DNA from: Lateolabrax maculatus
Lineage: Eukaryota; Chordata; Actinopteri; Acropomatiformes; Lateolabracidae
NCBI GenBank assembly: GCA_031216445.1
Contig: CM062207.1
Location: 4,427,001-4,491,000 of the forward strand
DNA length: 64,000 bases
Reading direction: 5' to 3'
Shown: piece by piece, positions 1-13,168 of the stretch
How positions within the stretch are numbered: position 1 is the first letter of the stretch
Layout: the number at the start of each line of letters is the position of its first letter
The notes under the pieces: model-generated
Databases searched by the model: none
What the model was told of the DNA's origin: nothing
The model's input: the letters and a program-made list of their open reading frames with translations, nothing else
Made by a program: the position numbers and the translations under genes

Positions 1-161
1 TTCTGTAACTTTGAAAACAAATTTGACAAGTAGGTAATTTGGTAATAATTAAATGGAAAAATGAGACAATGTTCAATTAGTATACTCATAATTAATTAAT
101 TCCAATTAATTGCTAGTGTAACCTTGAGAGTCTTTATGGTTGTAATGCCAAACAATTTCAG

Positions 162-304
162 CCCCGGTTGATTCGGTGACTCCTGTGGTTACTGTGATAA
201 CAGCAAGTGTAGTTTATTCTGCAGCCAAAACTCCTCGAGCAGCAACTTTGTCAGAAGAGCAATCTGTTTACAGTGCAGCCAAACAAACTCATGTTGCAGT
301 ATGC
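162..304 (+). other. possible coding exon of unknown gene, with a VYSAAK repeat
   Basis: An acceptor-like TTTCAG ends at 161 and a strong donor GTAAGT begins at 305. The 143 bases between are open in one frame. The peptide carries VYSAAK twice, about 19 residues apart. The two copies use different codons for Tyr (TAT, TAC) and Ser (TCT, AGT), which suggests selection on protein rather than a recent DNA repeat. A weaker similar stretch (AVYSMS) occurs near 441-458. I do not recognise the protein. The pyrimidine tract is weak and no partner exon was identified, so it may be chance. Confidence 0.22.
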
Positions 305-667
305 GTAAGTAGGCAATTTGAATTATTTGGTCATCTTTACACTTTGCTAATTGATTCAGTTTTTCCTGCTGTATCCTAGTTTTTCTTGCTGCTACGAGGA
401 CTGATAATTTAAGCATCATTTAATCTAATTATATGATGTGCAAGCTGTTTATTCAATGTCAGTGTGCTGGTGTTGGATGAAAGAACTGAAGATTAGTGGT
501 ACATTGCGTTGTGTTGTTGTTGTTCCGGGAGTGTGGGTGTGTGTAGGAGCCACTGTGGTTTCAGGAGGTTTTCAGTCACTTTCAACTCTTAGTTTTGATC
601 TGAAATGTTCCACAAAAGAGCATCAAAAGTCAAAGTCTCTGTTTTTTTTCTCTTTCGCTGTAGGCAG

Positions 668-830
668 ATGGATGATGCTGATCCCTCACTCCGGAGGTGT
701 GGAGTGACAGATGACAGAGGGATTTTTACAGCTGTAGAAAAAGAGAGACAAAACGACGGAAAGGGTCACTGCCGGCGGTAATGGAAAACAGCGGCAAAGG
801 TCAGGCACATCGATCGGGAGGTGAGGAGAA
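668..830 (+). other. candidate 5' non-coding exon of the 5-HT2-like receptor gene
   Basis: A T-rich tract followed by TAG-GCAG ends at 667, and a near-ideal donor GTAAGTGA starts at 831. The sequence between is free of simple repeats and has no long frame; the ATG at 668 soon meets a TGA. 5-HT2 genes commonly have separate 5' UTR exons. Assignment to this gene is inference from strand and position; the coding exon starts about 4.8 kb downstream, with a possible acceptor at 5605. Confidence 0.3.
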
Positions 831-2457
831 GTAAGTGACCAGATTTACTGATACTGGGATGACAAGGTTTCTCAGTCTTTCGCTCTCTCTTTACACTCTG
901 TCTCTTCGTTTCTGCAGCTACATTTTCCTCTGTCACTGCCTCTCATTTCTCTCATTTCTCTTTCTGCACCTTCACCCCTTTGTAAAAAACATGCATTTTG
1001 TACACAACACCTACAGTGTTCAAAGTGCTCAATAATTCTGACTAAAGGAGCTTCAAAGTTGTACTTGTAATGCAGCACGGCACTTTCTGCGAAGGCTGTT
1101 ATTCATCATTGTGCCATTTCTCACAGCATTGTGTTCTCAGCTTTAAAGTTTGTGGCTGAAGCTTAATGGTTAAATCTGGTTAAGCAGATTTTGGCAGATT
1201 TTGAAAACTACATTTATCGATCCCTTCAATACAGATATTACTTTTACAGTTACAATTCCACTTCTGTCTTACAGTTATATTATCAAAGAATTTCCCATCT
1301 AATTAATGTGTGGGTTGGCACAACAAAACAGTTCATTAACCCTGACACTGAAGAGGGCAAAATCTACACAATGCTAAAAAGACAACAAACTTTGATTTTC
1401 AGTAACCACTTCATACTGAAATATATCCATAAAAAACACTGTCAAACCCACTGTGATCTATAAAATATTGTAATATTTGCTCGCACAGCTGTTGTTGTCT
1501 GACAGTTAAAGCAAACAGAATAGCCAGCTAGTACTAGTAACATTTAACTGCAGCACTGGAGCTTATATCTGCTGATTTTGTTGTACAAAGCAAAAGAAGC
1601 ACACGAAATTGAGAAAAAGATCATCTCTTCCCCCAACGTAAAGTATTGTTGTTGTCGAAAATGGAATTTAATCATTAACCAACATTTATAGCTGGTGGTG
1701 TTTGTGGATGTGAAATATAAACTCTTGCATGTTAAGCTTCAAACCACACACAAAAAAAGCAGTTAGTGCTGTTCGCCTTTGTAGGGCAGTTTAATAAGGA
1801 GAAAATCCTTCCATCCCATTTCCCCGCCACCCTCCACTGTTTTATCTTGCAGAGCAGAAATGGCTTAAACAAACACAAGTGCAGCAGCAATTTGTCCCCG
1901 CTGTGAGAACCAAAGCGTCAGCGGCGGCATCTGTGCCTTAACTAGGCTTCTGCGGCGTGATCCTCTGTGAGTCTCCAGCCGTATATCTTTGTGACTCTCC
2001 CTAGGAAGTGAGGTGGAAAATGTTCTACAGTCACAACGGCAATTATAATCTACAGATGATGTGATTGGTTAGCTGGGACACGCGTGCGCTCACTCGGCGG
2101 GCCACGTGTAATCTTGGACTTGAAACAAATGAACTGTGTGTTTTCACGCCTGGTTTAAGGCCTATATGATTAAAAAATAATTGTTATTTTCAAGTTTACT
2201 TTCCTGTGCCGTCGAGGGATTGGTTAGATTTTGGGAACTCTCTTCCCCTTTCCGTCCCTCTCTCTCTACCCCCTCATCCTCCTCCTCCTCTCTCTTCATC
2301 CTCTCTCTCTCTGTGTGTGATGTATTGCTATCAGACCAGTTAAATGGCTTGCCTGCAGTGCTGTTTAGTTTCCTGTGAACTAAGTTGATACTCTCCCTGA
2401 GAGGTGGCGATAGGAAGCAGCTTGTCTACTACACACTGAGCAGTGCAGAGGTGATAA

Positions 2458-2482
2458 ACACACACACACACACACACACACA
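2458..2482. repeat. (CA)n microsatellite
   Basis: About twelve uninterrupted CA units. Confidence 0.9.
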
Positions 2483-3706
2483 TTCCTACATGTGAATACA
2501 CACACATATAATTCCTCATCGTCTGTTCTTTTTTTAAAGTTTTTGTATTGTGTTTCATTGTAATTTTTAAAGTACAGGTTCACTGATTTTTAACCAAGAT
2601 CCCATTATAATGATTTTTACCCTTTATTTAAAATCATGCATACAGCAATCTCTTTAATGGCTTTAGATTTTATCAAACTACTCTGCTGTTTGTTACTCTG
2701 TTATTGACTTTATGTTGCACAAAGCCCTGTTTTTTTTCAGCGCAGACATAGCCGAGACAAATAATCAGTAAATCCAGATAGAAAGTGTGGTTTGCAGCCT
2801 CCTTTAATCGGCTTAAGATATAGATGTCTCTGACTATACTGTGAGCTTTACTGTTTCTGAAAAGACGATTTGTCCTGGTCCCATTGGACTAAGCTGAACT
2901 CCAGTCAGAAGCTGCCCTTTAAAACTAAAGTTGTTGGTGAAGTTGCATCTTGAGTGACTGCAAACGATTGGGAAAAAGCTATTTGATATGATGTGAGTGG
3001 AAATGCACTGGACCTGACCTGTGGTACAAAGTTATTATTTTACTTTACGCATCGCAACGTATATTTGCTATGATAGAAAAACTCTAAACCCAAGGTTCAC
3101 TTACTCAGCTATTCCCAAAGCTTTCTGTCGTATCTCACAGCCTTCTTCAGCATGTGGAACTTCCTCAGGTGTCGTTCCATCATATGATGACATACAGGTG
3201 AGCTACAGCCGAAAGCTTCAGGAATAGCAAAGTATGTTAAAGCTGACTAATAACATGTTATATCTTGTTTGTTTAGGAATTCATATTGAAACAGTAAAAA
3301 TGTAAAAATTACAATTTAATTTAATTTGATTCCTGTAAATTGAGGGTTAAACTCCTATGGGTTTCTGTTGTAGTCCTATGCAGCTTCCATACACCTGTAA
3401 AAAGACAGAGAAGAAGAATGTTGTTGTGACGTCTGCTGTGTTAATAAACGAGCAGATGGCAGAGGAACGCTGTTGTTTTACCGATCCATCTCAATGCAAA
3501 GGAAGTCTCACATCCATCCTTTGGACGTGGTTGTTAATATGAATAAATGAAGAATATAAAAAGAACAGTATGAACTGCAGAGAGCCACAGTATGTGCTGT
3601 AACTTCTTGACAAACAACAGCAGTGCACAGTGACTTCCCAAAGTCAGGTTGCCATACGTACACATTTGTACATAAAAGTGGAGTTGAGACAGTGAATATT
3701 CATAGT

Positions 3707-3715
3707 CCCCCCCCC

Positions 3716-3746
<31 letters not shown>

Positions 3747-3750
3747 ACAC
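3707..3750. repeat. C-homopolymer joined to (AC)n
   Basis: A run of about 26 C passes directly into about nine AC units. The minus strand is a long G run, so the true length may be uncertain from sequencing slippage. Confidence 0.9.
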
Positions 3751-5628
3751 GGATAATCTGAATATTAGAATTATAAGTATTGTGTTTTCACACAATCACA
3801 CCTAGACAATTGATTAATGCATACATAGTCATTACACAAACAAAAGCAAAACAGAGACAAATGAATACACTCAAACCCACATTGACATATAATAGATTAT
3901 ACCAATACATTACAATACAAATGTTACCATGCCCACACAGACTGATTTTATTTTGTGCTTATAGCAAAAAATATGTACAGACACATTCAGAGTGCCTATT
4001 GTACTCTGCTTGATATTAACGTAGACTTACCGCCCACTAAACTATCTCAGCTGGAGGCCTTGGTCAATCTCGAGATATGCTGGCTTTTTATTTCAAATGC
4101 ACACACAAACACACATATGGACCCACACAAAGAAGGAAACACACAATGATGCGCTCACACCCATTCACTTTTCATTCTTAAACGTGCCCTCAAGTGCTAA
4201 AACATGTCTCATTGGTTTTCACAGTCTTTCACGCTCACGTCTTACTGTTTGTTACACACAAAGACATATGCACACACACACACACACATATACAGTACAC
4301 CCTGACTCCTCCACATATCCTTCAAGACATTTATGAGGTGCTAAATCACTAAGCCGCCTGAGTGGTGAGGGTAAACAGAGAGGACAGCCAGTACTTTTGC
4401 ACACGCGGCACACACACACTGCGATGTGAGGGTGTAAACTTCAAAGCTTCTGTTTCATTTTATCTCCTTCGGTTTATTTTAAATAACTAGTATTTGACAC
4501 AGGTAGCCGTTCTCACTCCCAAACTTTTATTAGGAGTACAGACAATATCATAAATTAATCTGGTAAAGGAAGAATCACTGTGAGGAAGAAAGAAACTAAG
4601 AGGTACCACACTGATGAATGGCTAGAGAGGGAGGAAGAAGTGCAGGAGGGTGGGAAGGAATATTTAAAGAAGCAAAAAAGGGGAGTTAGTGAGTAGGAAT
4701 GAAGGAAAGCAATGGAAAATTGAGTAGAGATCCAGAGAAGTAGCATTGGTAGGATGTAAGGATAAAGCAGGGTAAATGGATAAAAGGGTTGGAAAGATCA
4801 ATGTCTGCAGAGATGTTGTTAAGATGCAACGACAGGAAGATTTGATTGATTAATTGATGATGATGAATGACTATGTGAATACAAATTGTGCAAACAGGAA
4901 GTTCAAAAGAAACGATCTGATCTCTTTTTTTTTTTATTGATTCCTCCCACAGATAAACCAGATCGTCAACTCTGACGTGAGAGAAGCCACTTGCAACAGA
5001 CCACAGCAGCAAAATACGAATGCAGATATTAAAACTCATCGGTAAACTGAACTAGTAAAGATCTGCTGGCGGGAGCAGACGGCAGGCAGCAGCCATGGAT
5101 ATGAGAAAACCAATTTTCAGCTCTAAATTAGAAACTCTTAAACTCTCAGTTCCATCTGGGGGTGACTGTGACTGAACACCAAGAAGCAACACGAGACCTT
5201 TTGGTACACCTTGGGAACTCATTGCCAATGACTTATTGGCAAGAAATGGAAGATTCAAACTTCAGGGAACAATTTCAGGCTGTTTGTAGCTAGCTAGACT
5301 TTACTGGAATATAATATAAACTCAAAAACACTTGTAGCTATATCCTCCCGACCCCCCTCTTCCCTGTCACTCCCCATCCCCAAAGTTGCTTCCTTCCTAT
5401 TTTTTTCCCCTTTCCTCAGATCCTGTTTTCATCTATCTGTCCTGACTTCCGGTATTCTGTTAGTAGAAAGAGTCTTTTTTTGTAAGACACACTTCAAATC
5501 TCTTCAAATAAGCCTCGCTCGATGTTTAGCGCATCTCTCTCTCCACCTTCTTCTTCCCTCCGCTGGTGAGGAAGGTGAATTCGAACTCCCTCTTTCACCC
5601 TGCAGTAGGGCAAGGGTCTGTCTTTGGG

Positions 5629-6061
5629 ATGGGCGGCCCAGCGAGGGCTCTCCTTGGCGGGTTCAGCACCACCACTTCTTCCCTGGAGGTTGGAGGTCGG
5701 ATGTCTTGGCCAAGCAACAACCCCCTGGACCTCAACCAAACCCTGCCCTGGGAGATAGGGCTTGGAGGCAGCAGTGGAGTTGGAGGCGGAGGTGGAGGTG
5801 CGGCAGCCATGAGTGCAGGTACGGACAATTTCACCCAGGAGTCCGTCACCAGGGCGGTGATGAAAGAGAAAAACTGGCCGGCGCTGCTCATACTGGTCAT
5901 CATCGCGCTGACGATCGGTGGCAACATTCTTGTAATCCTGGCAGTGTCACTAGAGAAGAAGCTCCAAAACGCCACCAACTTCTTCCTGAGGTCACTGGCC
6001 GTGGCCGACATGCTCGTAGGCATCCTGGTCATGCCAATCTCCCTCATCAACATCCTCTATG
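5629..6061 (+). CDS. htr2c: receptor coding exon 1: N-terminus, helices 1 and 2
   Basis: Runs from the chosen ATG to the donor GTAAGT at 6062. The intron falls in the codon for the D of ILYDY (G|AC). The N-terminus has a glycine run (about residues 47-58), then helix 1 with GGNILVI and helix 2 with ADMLVG. The frame is open upstream to a TAG at 5527, and a CAG acceptor-like site ends at 5605, so an upstream exon could supply a different start. Confidence 0.88.
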
Positions 6062-9000
6062 GTAAGTTTTGACTACCCACAAAGCCATCTGCTTCTGTTG
6101 AAGTGTATGAAAGACGATTTACAAACATGCAGCAAGTAAAATAGAATTAAATTGATGGTGATCACATCAATACAAATTACATCTAACAGCACAGCCTTGT
6201 TAGCAGCTCTATGAAGGGATCACTAATGTCAGTAGGATTCATTGTCTGGGGGCCATCAGTGCCTGTACCAATTTTGTGTCAATCAATGTTGTAGATGTTA
6301 AAGTATTTCACTGAATGAGAGAAACATTTGACCTGCTGGTGGTGCTTGATGAAAGGTCAAGGGATCACAAAAATCGTTAGGATGCATCCTTTGTTTTGGA
6401 GACGAACTGAACCTTTAAACGTCATTTCTAGCTGGGAAGTTAAAGAAAATGTTTTACAAACAAGTTTTAAGAAGGCACAAACATAGAGATGCATCATTCA
6501 GGAACATCTGATCAGCAACAGGCAAGTCATCTGTTCAATACAATGAGAAAACAGATGCTCTAACCTACTATATGTGCTTGTAATTATTGATTTTTGCTGC
6601 TTTACAGATTCTTTCTTTAATCATGAAAGACAGATACATGCCTATAAATCTCACCCAATATTTAATCTTCGCTGCAGATTTCTCCCCCTGATCTCGGGCA
6701 CCCACCCACTCACAGCTGTTGCCAGTACACTGTGACATGCGCCCTGTCATTATTTCAAAACATTTTTCAGTGCAATTATTGAAATAATCATTGCTTCTCT
6801 GAGACACTGCACTGTTATATTGCAAGCGATTCAAGAGCCGGAGGATGCCAACTTCATAATTGCAATATCATACCAGCTATCAACTGCTGTTCTTGCTTAC
6901 AATATCCATGCCAGGATTCTGCATGAACGCCCACATTAACTTAATGGGATGTCTGGTTGTTAAACGGAAGGCTGTGAATTGAATTTCTTTTCCACTATTG
7001 AGTAAAAACATTAATTTAAAGAAAGGCTGTCCCCCTCTAACATTTCAGCCACAAAGGGGAGGTTCATTTCTTACAGTGTACCTGTAAATGTCACCATCAC
7101 AGAACTGATCACACACAGAGCAGATAGTGAGAGCTGTAGATAAACACAAGCTGGCCTTTGCAGTTTTCAGTAACAATAATCCTCGTCAGTGCCTACATTT
7201 ATTACTTCCAAGAACTTATTTGTAACAAGGTCAAGTCTGTCACAGAAATCATGGGTCTTCATATGATGAAGTCAACATGGTTGGTTGGTTTGGAGATAGG
7301 TCGAGTCATTAGGGAGTCAAGTTTCAAGTAAGTCTCACAACAATCAGACTTATTTTTGTGACTTCAAGCTGTATTAGTTATTTTATTTGTTTTTGACATT
7401 TGTGAGCAGTGGAACATCGAACACAACATCTCTCATATCATCACCTTATACAGTTGTTATGACAAACAACAAACAGCATTCATTTGGAGTCGTGCTTCTG
7501 GTCACCTTATGAGTCAAATATTCACCCTCCTTTTATCTCACATTACACATAGAAGTTTGATCCATTATTTATATGAAACTACTGAGAAGTGCAGCTTTAA
7601 CTTGTCAAATTATCAAGGTCAGAACAATAGTATGCATCTGAACTTACACAATACACGTAGTCATTTCACCAGTTGTTATTATTAAAATATTGACGATTCA
7701 ACAAACTTTTAAAAGCCTAAATATTTACATGGGAATGTGGGTCAAAGATGTGGGAAATATAACTTATTTCCAGCCACCATCACACGTGTGGTTAATGTGA
7801 TCCAGGGTCTGCACTGATGTGTGAGTATATCATGACTGAGGCTGACGGAGCACATGCCATTCTCATGTGCTGACAGCAGAGACAGCCAAATATGAATATG
7901 TTGATGTGGCTATTATCCTGACAGGCCAAGAAATTTGGAAAATAGATGTTTAGGGTCGGTTGGTGCTAAATGATTCTTGATTTAATTTAGATGTATGTGC
8001 GTGTGACAGTGGCGTTGATGTGAAGAGTCTCCTCGGTTATCAGCCAATGTCACGTGTGGTCATTTGTGTGTCTAGCTGAGAAAACATTTTGATTGATTTG
8101 ATTTATTTTGAGTTTGGATGCAAACAGTGAGCCAAATAGTGTCGCCTCCAATGAGAAGTATGTGCCATTTTATCAGTGTGACAGAACTGCAAAAAGTCAA
8201 CATAGACGTTATCTTGACAGGCCAAAAATGTATTAAAATAGAGTTTTTGGAGTTTTGTGCATTGTACCACAGTTACACCAGTCAGGATTTCCAGGTATTC
8301 AGCTTTTTTTAAGCTTATCAACGCTGATGTATTTCACCTGGACCTTTTGCTAAGAGGGGGCATCATATTAAACTGTTTGTCAGCACTGAACTCAAAGCGT
8401 TTCTGTGGCTGTATGATGTGCAGCTGCTGATCTATCGACGTTCATTGACAATATCTTGCTGAGAATGGAGGGATAACGAGAGATTCAAGGATGAGAGGAT
8501 GAATTAGGGGTCAAAAGGTTAAAGACTGGATCAATGAGAGGTCAAGAACTCAGCAGGTGGCTTGATTAACCCGAGGACTAAAGATTTAGGAGCATTATCT
8601 TATTGATGGGGTGTCATACAGATCTGTTGTATTGTGTTTGAGTTTGAGATTTACGCACATTCAAATTAAACAAAGGGCATACTATTGAAAATAGGAAAAA
8701 AACAAATAGGGGCTCAATCACGTAGGACAGAAAAACATAAGAAACAAAGTATAAACTGAAGTAATTATGTTCTGTGGGGCTGAGAAAGTGGCATGTATAA
8801 ATACACCCATAATGCATAAAGCAATTGTTATTTTTCATTATATATTATGATGTCTTGTAATGCCTTATGACTGTTGTCATGTGAACATGTTGTCTTATGA
8901 ACATCATAGTGATTTCTGTATCCATAACGGATGAAGGCTGAGGTTATGGTTTGCCATAAAGCCATTATGTCAGCATGTCTGTTAGATGGTTAAAGGTATG

Positions 9001-9934
9001 TAGGACATTTTTGTATGATTTTGGTGCATTAAAAATGGTGGTTGTTTCAAAAGAGAAAAGAGAAAAAAATAAAATTCAGAACATTCTCTGGTTCTAGATC
9101 CTTAACTGCGACAAGTCGCTGCTTCTTCCTGTATAAAATAATGTCAACTACATTATGTTAGATTGTTTTGAATTGTCAAAGCAGTCCTCATTAATTGTAT
9201 TTAAAGGCTTCCCCACCAATTTGACCCATGAACCTCAGTTCACTCGACATGCACACTAGTGCATAATGTCCACTGTAGCTTTTGAGGGAGCTTTCCAAAG
9301 TTTGAAAAAAACCCAGCAGAACCAGCGATATCATCTGTTTTGTTCCACGCGTTCTTGTTCTTTGGCCGCAGGTGTGGGATTTGACAGGAACTCAAGATTA
9401 ATGTATGCTGAAACAAATTGCTACAAGCCTAATAAATGCAAATGTGGATCTAGACATATGGGAAGAGTACCTACATGAAATCCTTAAACTCTCTTCTGTC
9501 TTGTTCCATTTCATCCTGCGGCTCTTTTGTATCCTCTGCACAACTTGTTCCAAACTTGAGATATTTCTGTCTCTGCTCTGTAGCTGGCATCCTTCAGGAA
9601 TATTAAGCAGGACAGGGAAGGTTGATTGCTGCTTAATGGGCCGCGTATGGTCAATGGACACAGTCGCCAGCTCACTCTGTATCTGTCTGGTAGTTCAAGC
9701 TGCTGCTGCTGATGATGATTGCTCTTGCAGTAATCAATGTTTCACACAAACACACACACACATGTCTGTCTGTCATTTATATACACATCTACAAAAGAAC
9801 ACCAGTCCCTGCAAACACACACACAAACACACACATACACACACGGAGAGCCTGGATCTATACACTGCAGTGTTATCCATTAGACTGGTACTTGACTGCA
9901 CTGATCCCCATGGCTGGCTGAGTGATAGACCAGA

Positions 9935-9996
<62 letters not shown>

Positions 9997-10173
9997 AACA
10001 CACACACACAAACACACATACAGGCACATCATGTTCTCACACAATTTAAATCGACAGTGAATCATTCAAAACAAAGGAATAATGATGATGATGGCAATGA
10101 TTAGGATGACGGTTGTGGTAAAAAGATAATGTGGATGGTAATTTAGCAACTTTTTTATCCTCACAGTCTGCTG

Positions 10174-10219
<46 letters not shown>

Positions 10220-13109
10220 CTTTTGATAAGTATGTTTGAGTTTCTTTGATTGGAACTACTAGAATGATGGTTAAATAGAATTGCTGGAGTCTAAGCTTAC
10301 AAAATAAGCAACACACACACACACACACACACTGTAAACAATTCCTTTGTATATTTAGAGTAAGTCACTGGCAGCACGGTTGCCAGCAAGTTGCTTTGTT
10401 TCGATTTACGATAAACTACTGTAATTGCACTGTAATGCAATTTACAGTATATAGAACAATGCTGTATTAGTACAAAACAGTATTTTAGTGTATATTAGTG
10501 TATTTTGTAAGAACAACAACAGAAACAAAAATAACAAAAACAGAAACAACAACTACAACAGATTGTTAGCCGACTAACTTTGCAGTCTCTTCCCCCAAAA
10601 AATAAATAAAATAAAAAAATAATAACTTATAGTAAAATCGTAAAACCTGATAAAAGTTTAAATGAAAAATATAAAATCAACTAAACTCAGCGATCTTCCA
10701 GAAATCCACTGCGTAGCAACGCTGCTCCTCCCCCAGGATCTGGTGACCGGTGGTGAGCTGGGTGTTCTGTGTGACGTGACGTCAGGTGTCGCACCTTTGC
10801 TATTTACAGTTACAGTTACCTGTATTATTGCGATGGCATATTACAGCCAGGTTACAGCAAGCCTAAAATATACTGTAAAATATTCCAGCTTAAGAATTAT
10901 TGTTATTATCCTGATCAAACCCAACAAATCTCTGCAAATGTCACAGTTCCAGTCGAGCTCAGCCGACCTCACACACAACTGCCATGTTGTCCACAGTTAT
11001 TCACACGCATGACTTCATTCTCATGACCTCATTGTGTCGTGTGTAGCATGTTAACGGTTGGAAATGTCTATAAGCAGCATGTATGGCAGGGGGAGATCAT
11101 GCAAGAGTGGGAGGAAGTCCTGCAGGAGACAGACACAAACATGCACATATACATGTACGGGGGAAACTAACAGGCACTTTCCTTTATTTCTGTAAAGGAC
11201 AATGGCAACAGTAGTATTTTTTTATTATGATCATGTTTAAATCTCACAAACGAGCGATTTAAGTTGAGTTTGGGCAGTTTGGGGATGAATTTGAATGAAA
11301 ATATGTATAGGTATTGCCTGAAGCCAAGTGTTTTTGCATGTTTTTCATGTTTACCAAAACACAGAGAGCGTTCCTAGAGCGTTCCTGTTGAATCCTCATC
11401 TAAGACTGAGATTAAAAGGAATTCTGACTGTCAAGAAATAAATTCTCCACAAACTCTAGCATACGTGACCTGAGAAGAATTAGGAATTTTTTGTTTGAAG
11501 GGTAACTCCAACGATTTTACATATCAAAGTCTCTTTACAGGTCCTGGGGAGTACTACTAATGCATGTGGGAAAAGGTTGCATAAAAGTAATTTCAAATCC
11601 TAAATAAAGAGCATCGTGGTATTTTCTTTTACTACTCTCCAACATTGCTCTCTCACAGACAAAGAAACATGAGAAAGGGCAGGTTGATCTCCTGTAATGA
11701 CGTGGTGTCTGGATAATAATATAATAATGATGTCTTAACTTTCCATATCCATTTTATTATTCAGCACTCTTCTGACGTCTTCCATTCAATCATAGTGTGA
11801 TCTTGACCATGAAGGGAGAGGAATTTCAAATAAATTTGGCTTGATTCCTTACTTGGCTCTTTTTATGGTGATAAATTATAGAAGTGATAATAAAACACTG
11901 ATAATATATGAAGTGAGGACATTTATCGTATTTGCAAGTGTGTGACATAAACAAAAGAGGATGTATTGCACCTCAAATCTTACCTCCAAACATAAAGTAA
12001 ATAACAAATATCTATGTATTTTTAATACTCAGGAGTAGTGTGTTATAAAATCCGATCAGGTCAGAAGGCAGAGGGCAGGATGGAGGAGTTGGTGAAGAAA
12101 ATGAGACAGAAGAGAAGCAGAGAGGGAGATGAGATCGACTCAATCACAGCAGGAGTAGATCTCAAACACACACACACAGGAACGCACAGCCGAAAAGTAT
12201 ATGACCTTCAAGGCCAACTCAATCAGAGTTGGGCGCTGAAGGCTATCTCTCTGCATGGGGCGCAAATTGGAAACGTACAAACTCGCTGGCGAAACACGCA
12301 TGTACAAAAACATATCCACTTCCCTCCTGACAGTGGATTAAAATGAGATGCGTCGTCTCTGCTCTATTGAGGACTACCATCTTGTCAGAAACTGAGCTAA
12401 AGGGGCTGCAGTATTAAACACAATGAGCGAGAGAAGGAGGGGGATATAGAGAGAGAAAGAGGGGATCATGTAGTTGAAATAGTGCAGTACATTGAGCATT
12501 CAACAGTTCTTTGGACGAGGTTGACGGCTTACTGCCACTTCACCTTCGAACAAAATCTATATGAGAACAGAAAGGACCCACGCTCATTGAACTTCACAGA
12601 AGAAACCTTTTAAATTGTGGAAACCTTCAATCCTACAATACTTATTAGATACTGCTACTGTCTTCATTTTAAAGCTGTAAAAGTTCATAATCCTCCATAA
12701 TCCATAAATGTCCACATCACAGTGTGAAGGATTACAGGTAGGCACCATATTGATGTTTTTTGCAGTCCAGTTTCCCTAGGAATTACATTCATATTAGAGC
12801 AATCTGCAACAGATGATATGTACAAGTTGCACTCAGAAAACACAGAAATAATACATGAAAGTAAATACTGGGACTTCCTTAAAGACGTATTTGACATCAG
12901 CAGATATCCGGTAAACCTTATTTGAACAGCACTGGTTCCGCTGAAAATAATGTGCAAATCTTTTTAACGAAACAAAATGACCTCAAAATGTTGTTTTTTT
13001 AATTTAGATTTTGAGTATTTTATAAACAGTGTTTAGCTGTAGCAGACTTGAGTCCCTCAGTGTATTTACCAGAAACTCCAACGCACCCGCGAGCCAGCTG
13101 AGTAACACC

Positions 13110-13168
<59 letters not shown>

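Larger units (their letters stand above)
831..5604. other. upstream region, no recognisable gene
   Basis: Mostly AT-rich unique sequence. It contains a (CA)n at 2458-2482, a C-tract plus (AC)n at 3707-3750, a CA-rich patch near 4090-4300 and a pyrimidine-rich stretch at 5341-5560 ahead of the first coding exon. Open frames here are short and lack family resemblance. If the exon at 668-830 is real, this is its intron. Confidence 0.5.

Noticed and set aside
5655..5690. RE1 site in receptor exon 1 (TTCAGCACCAC)
   Set aside because: Only the left half-site is present; no GGACAGC half follows at normal spacing.
9405..10049. 214-residue open frame
   Set aside because: Half of it is His-Thr repeat from (CA)n, with no family resemblance.
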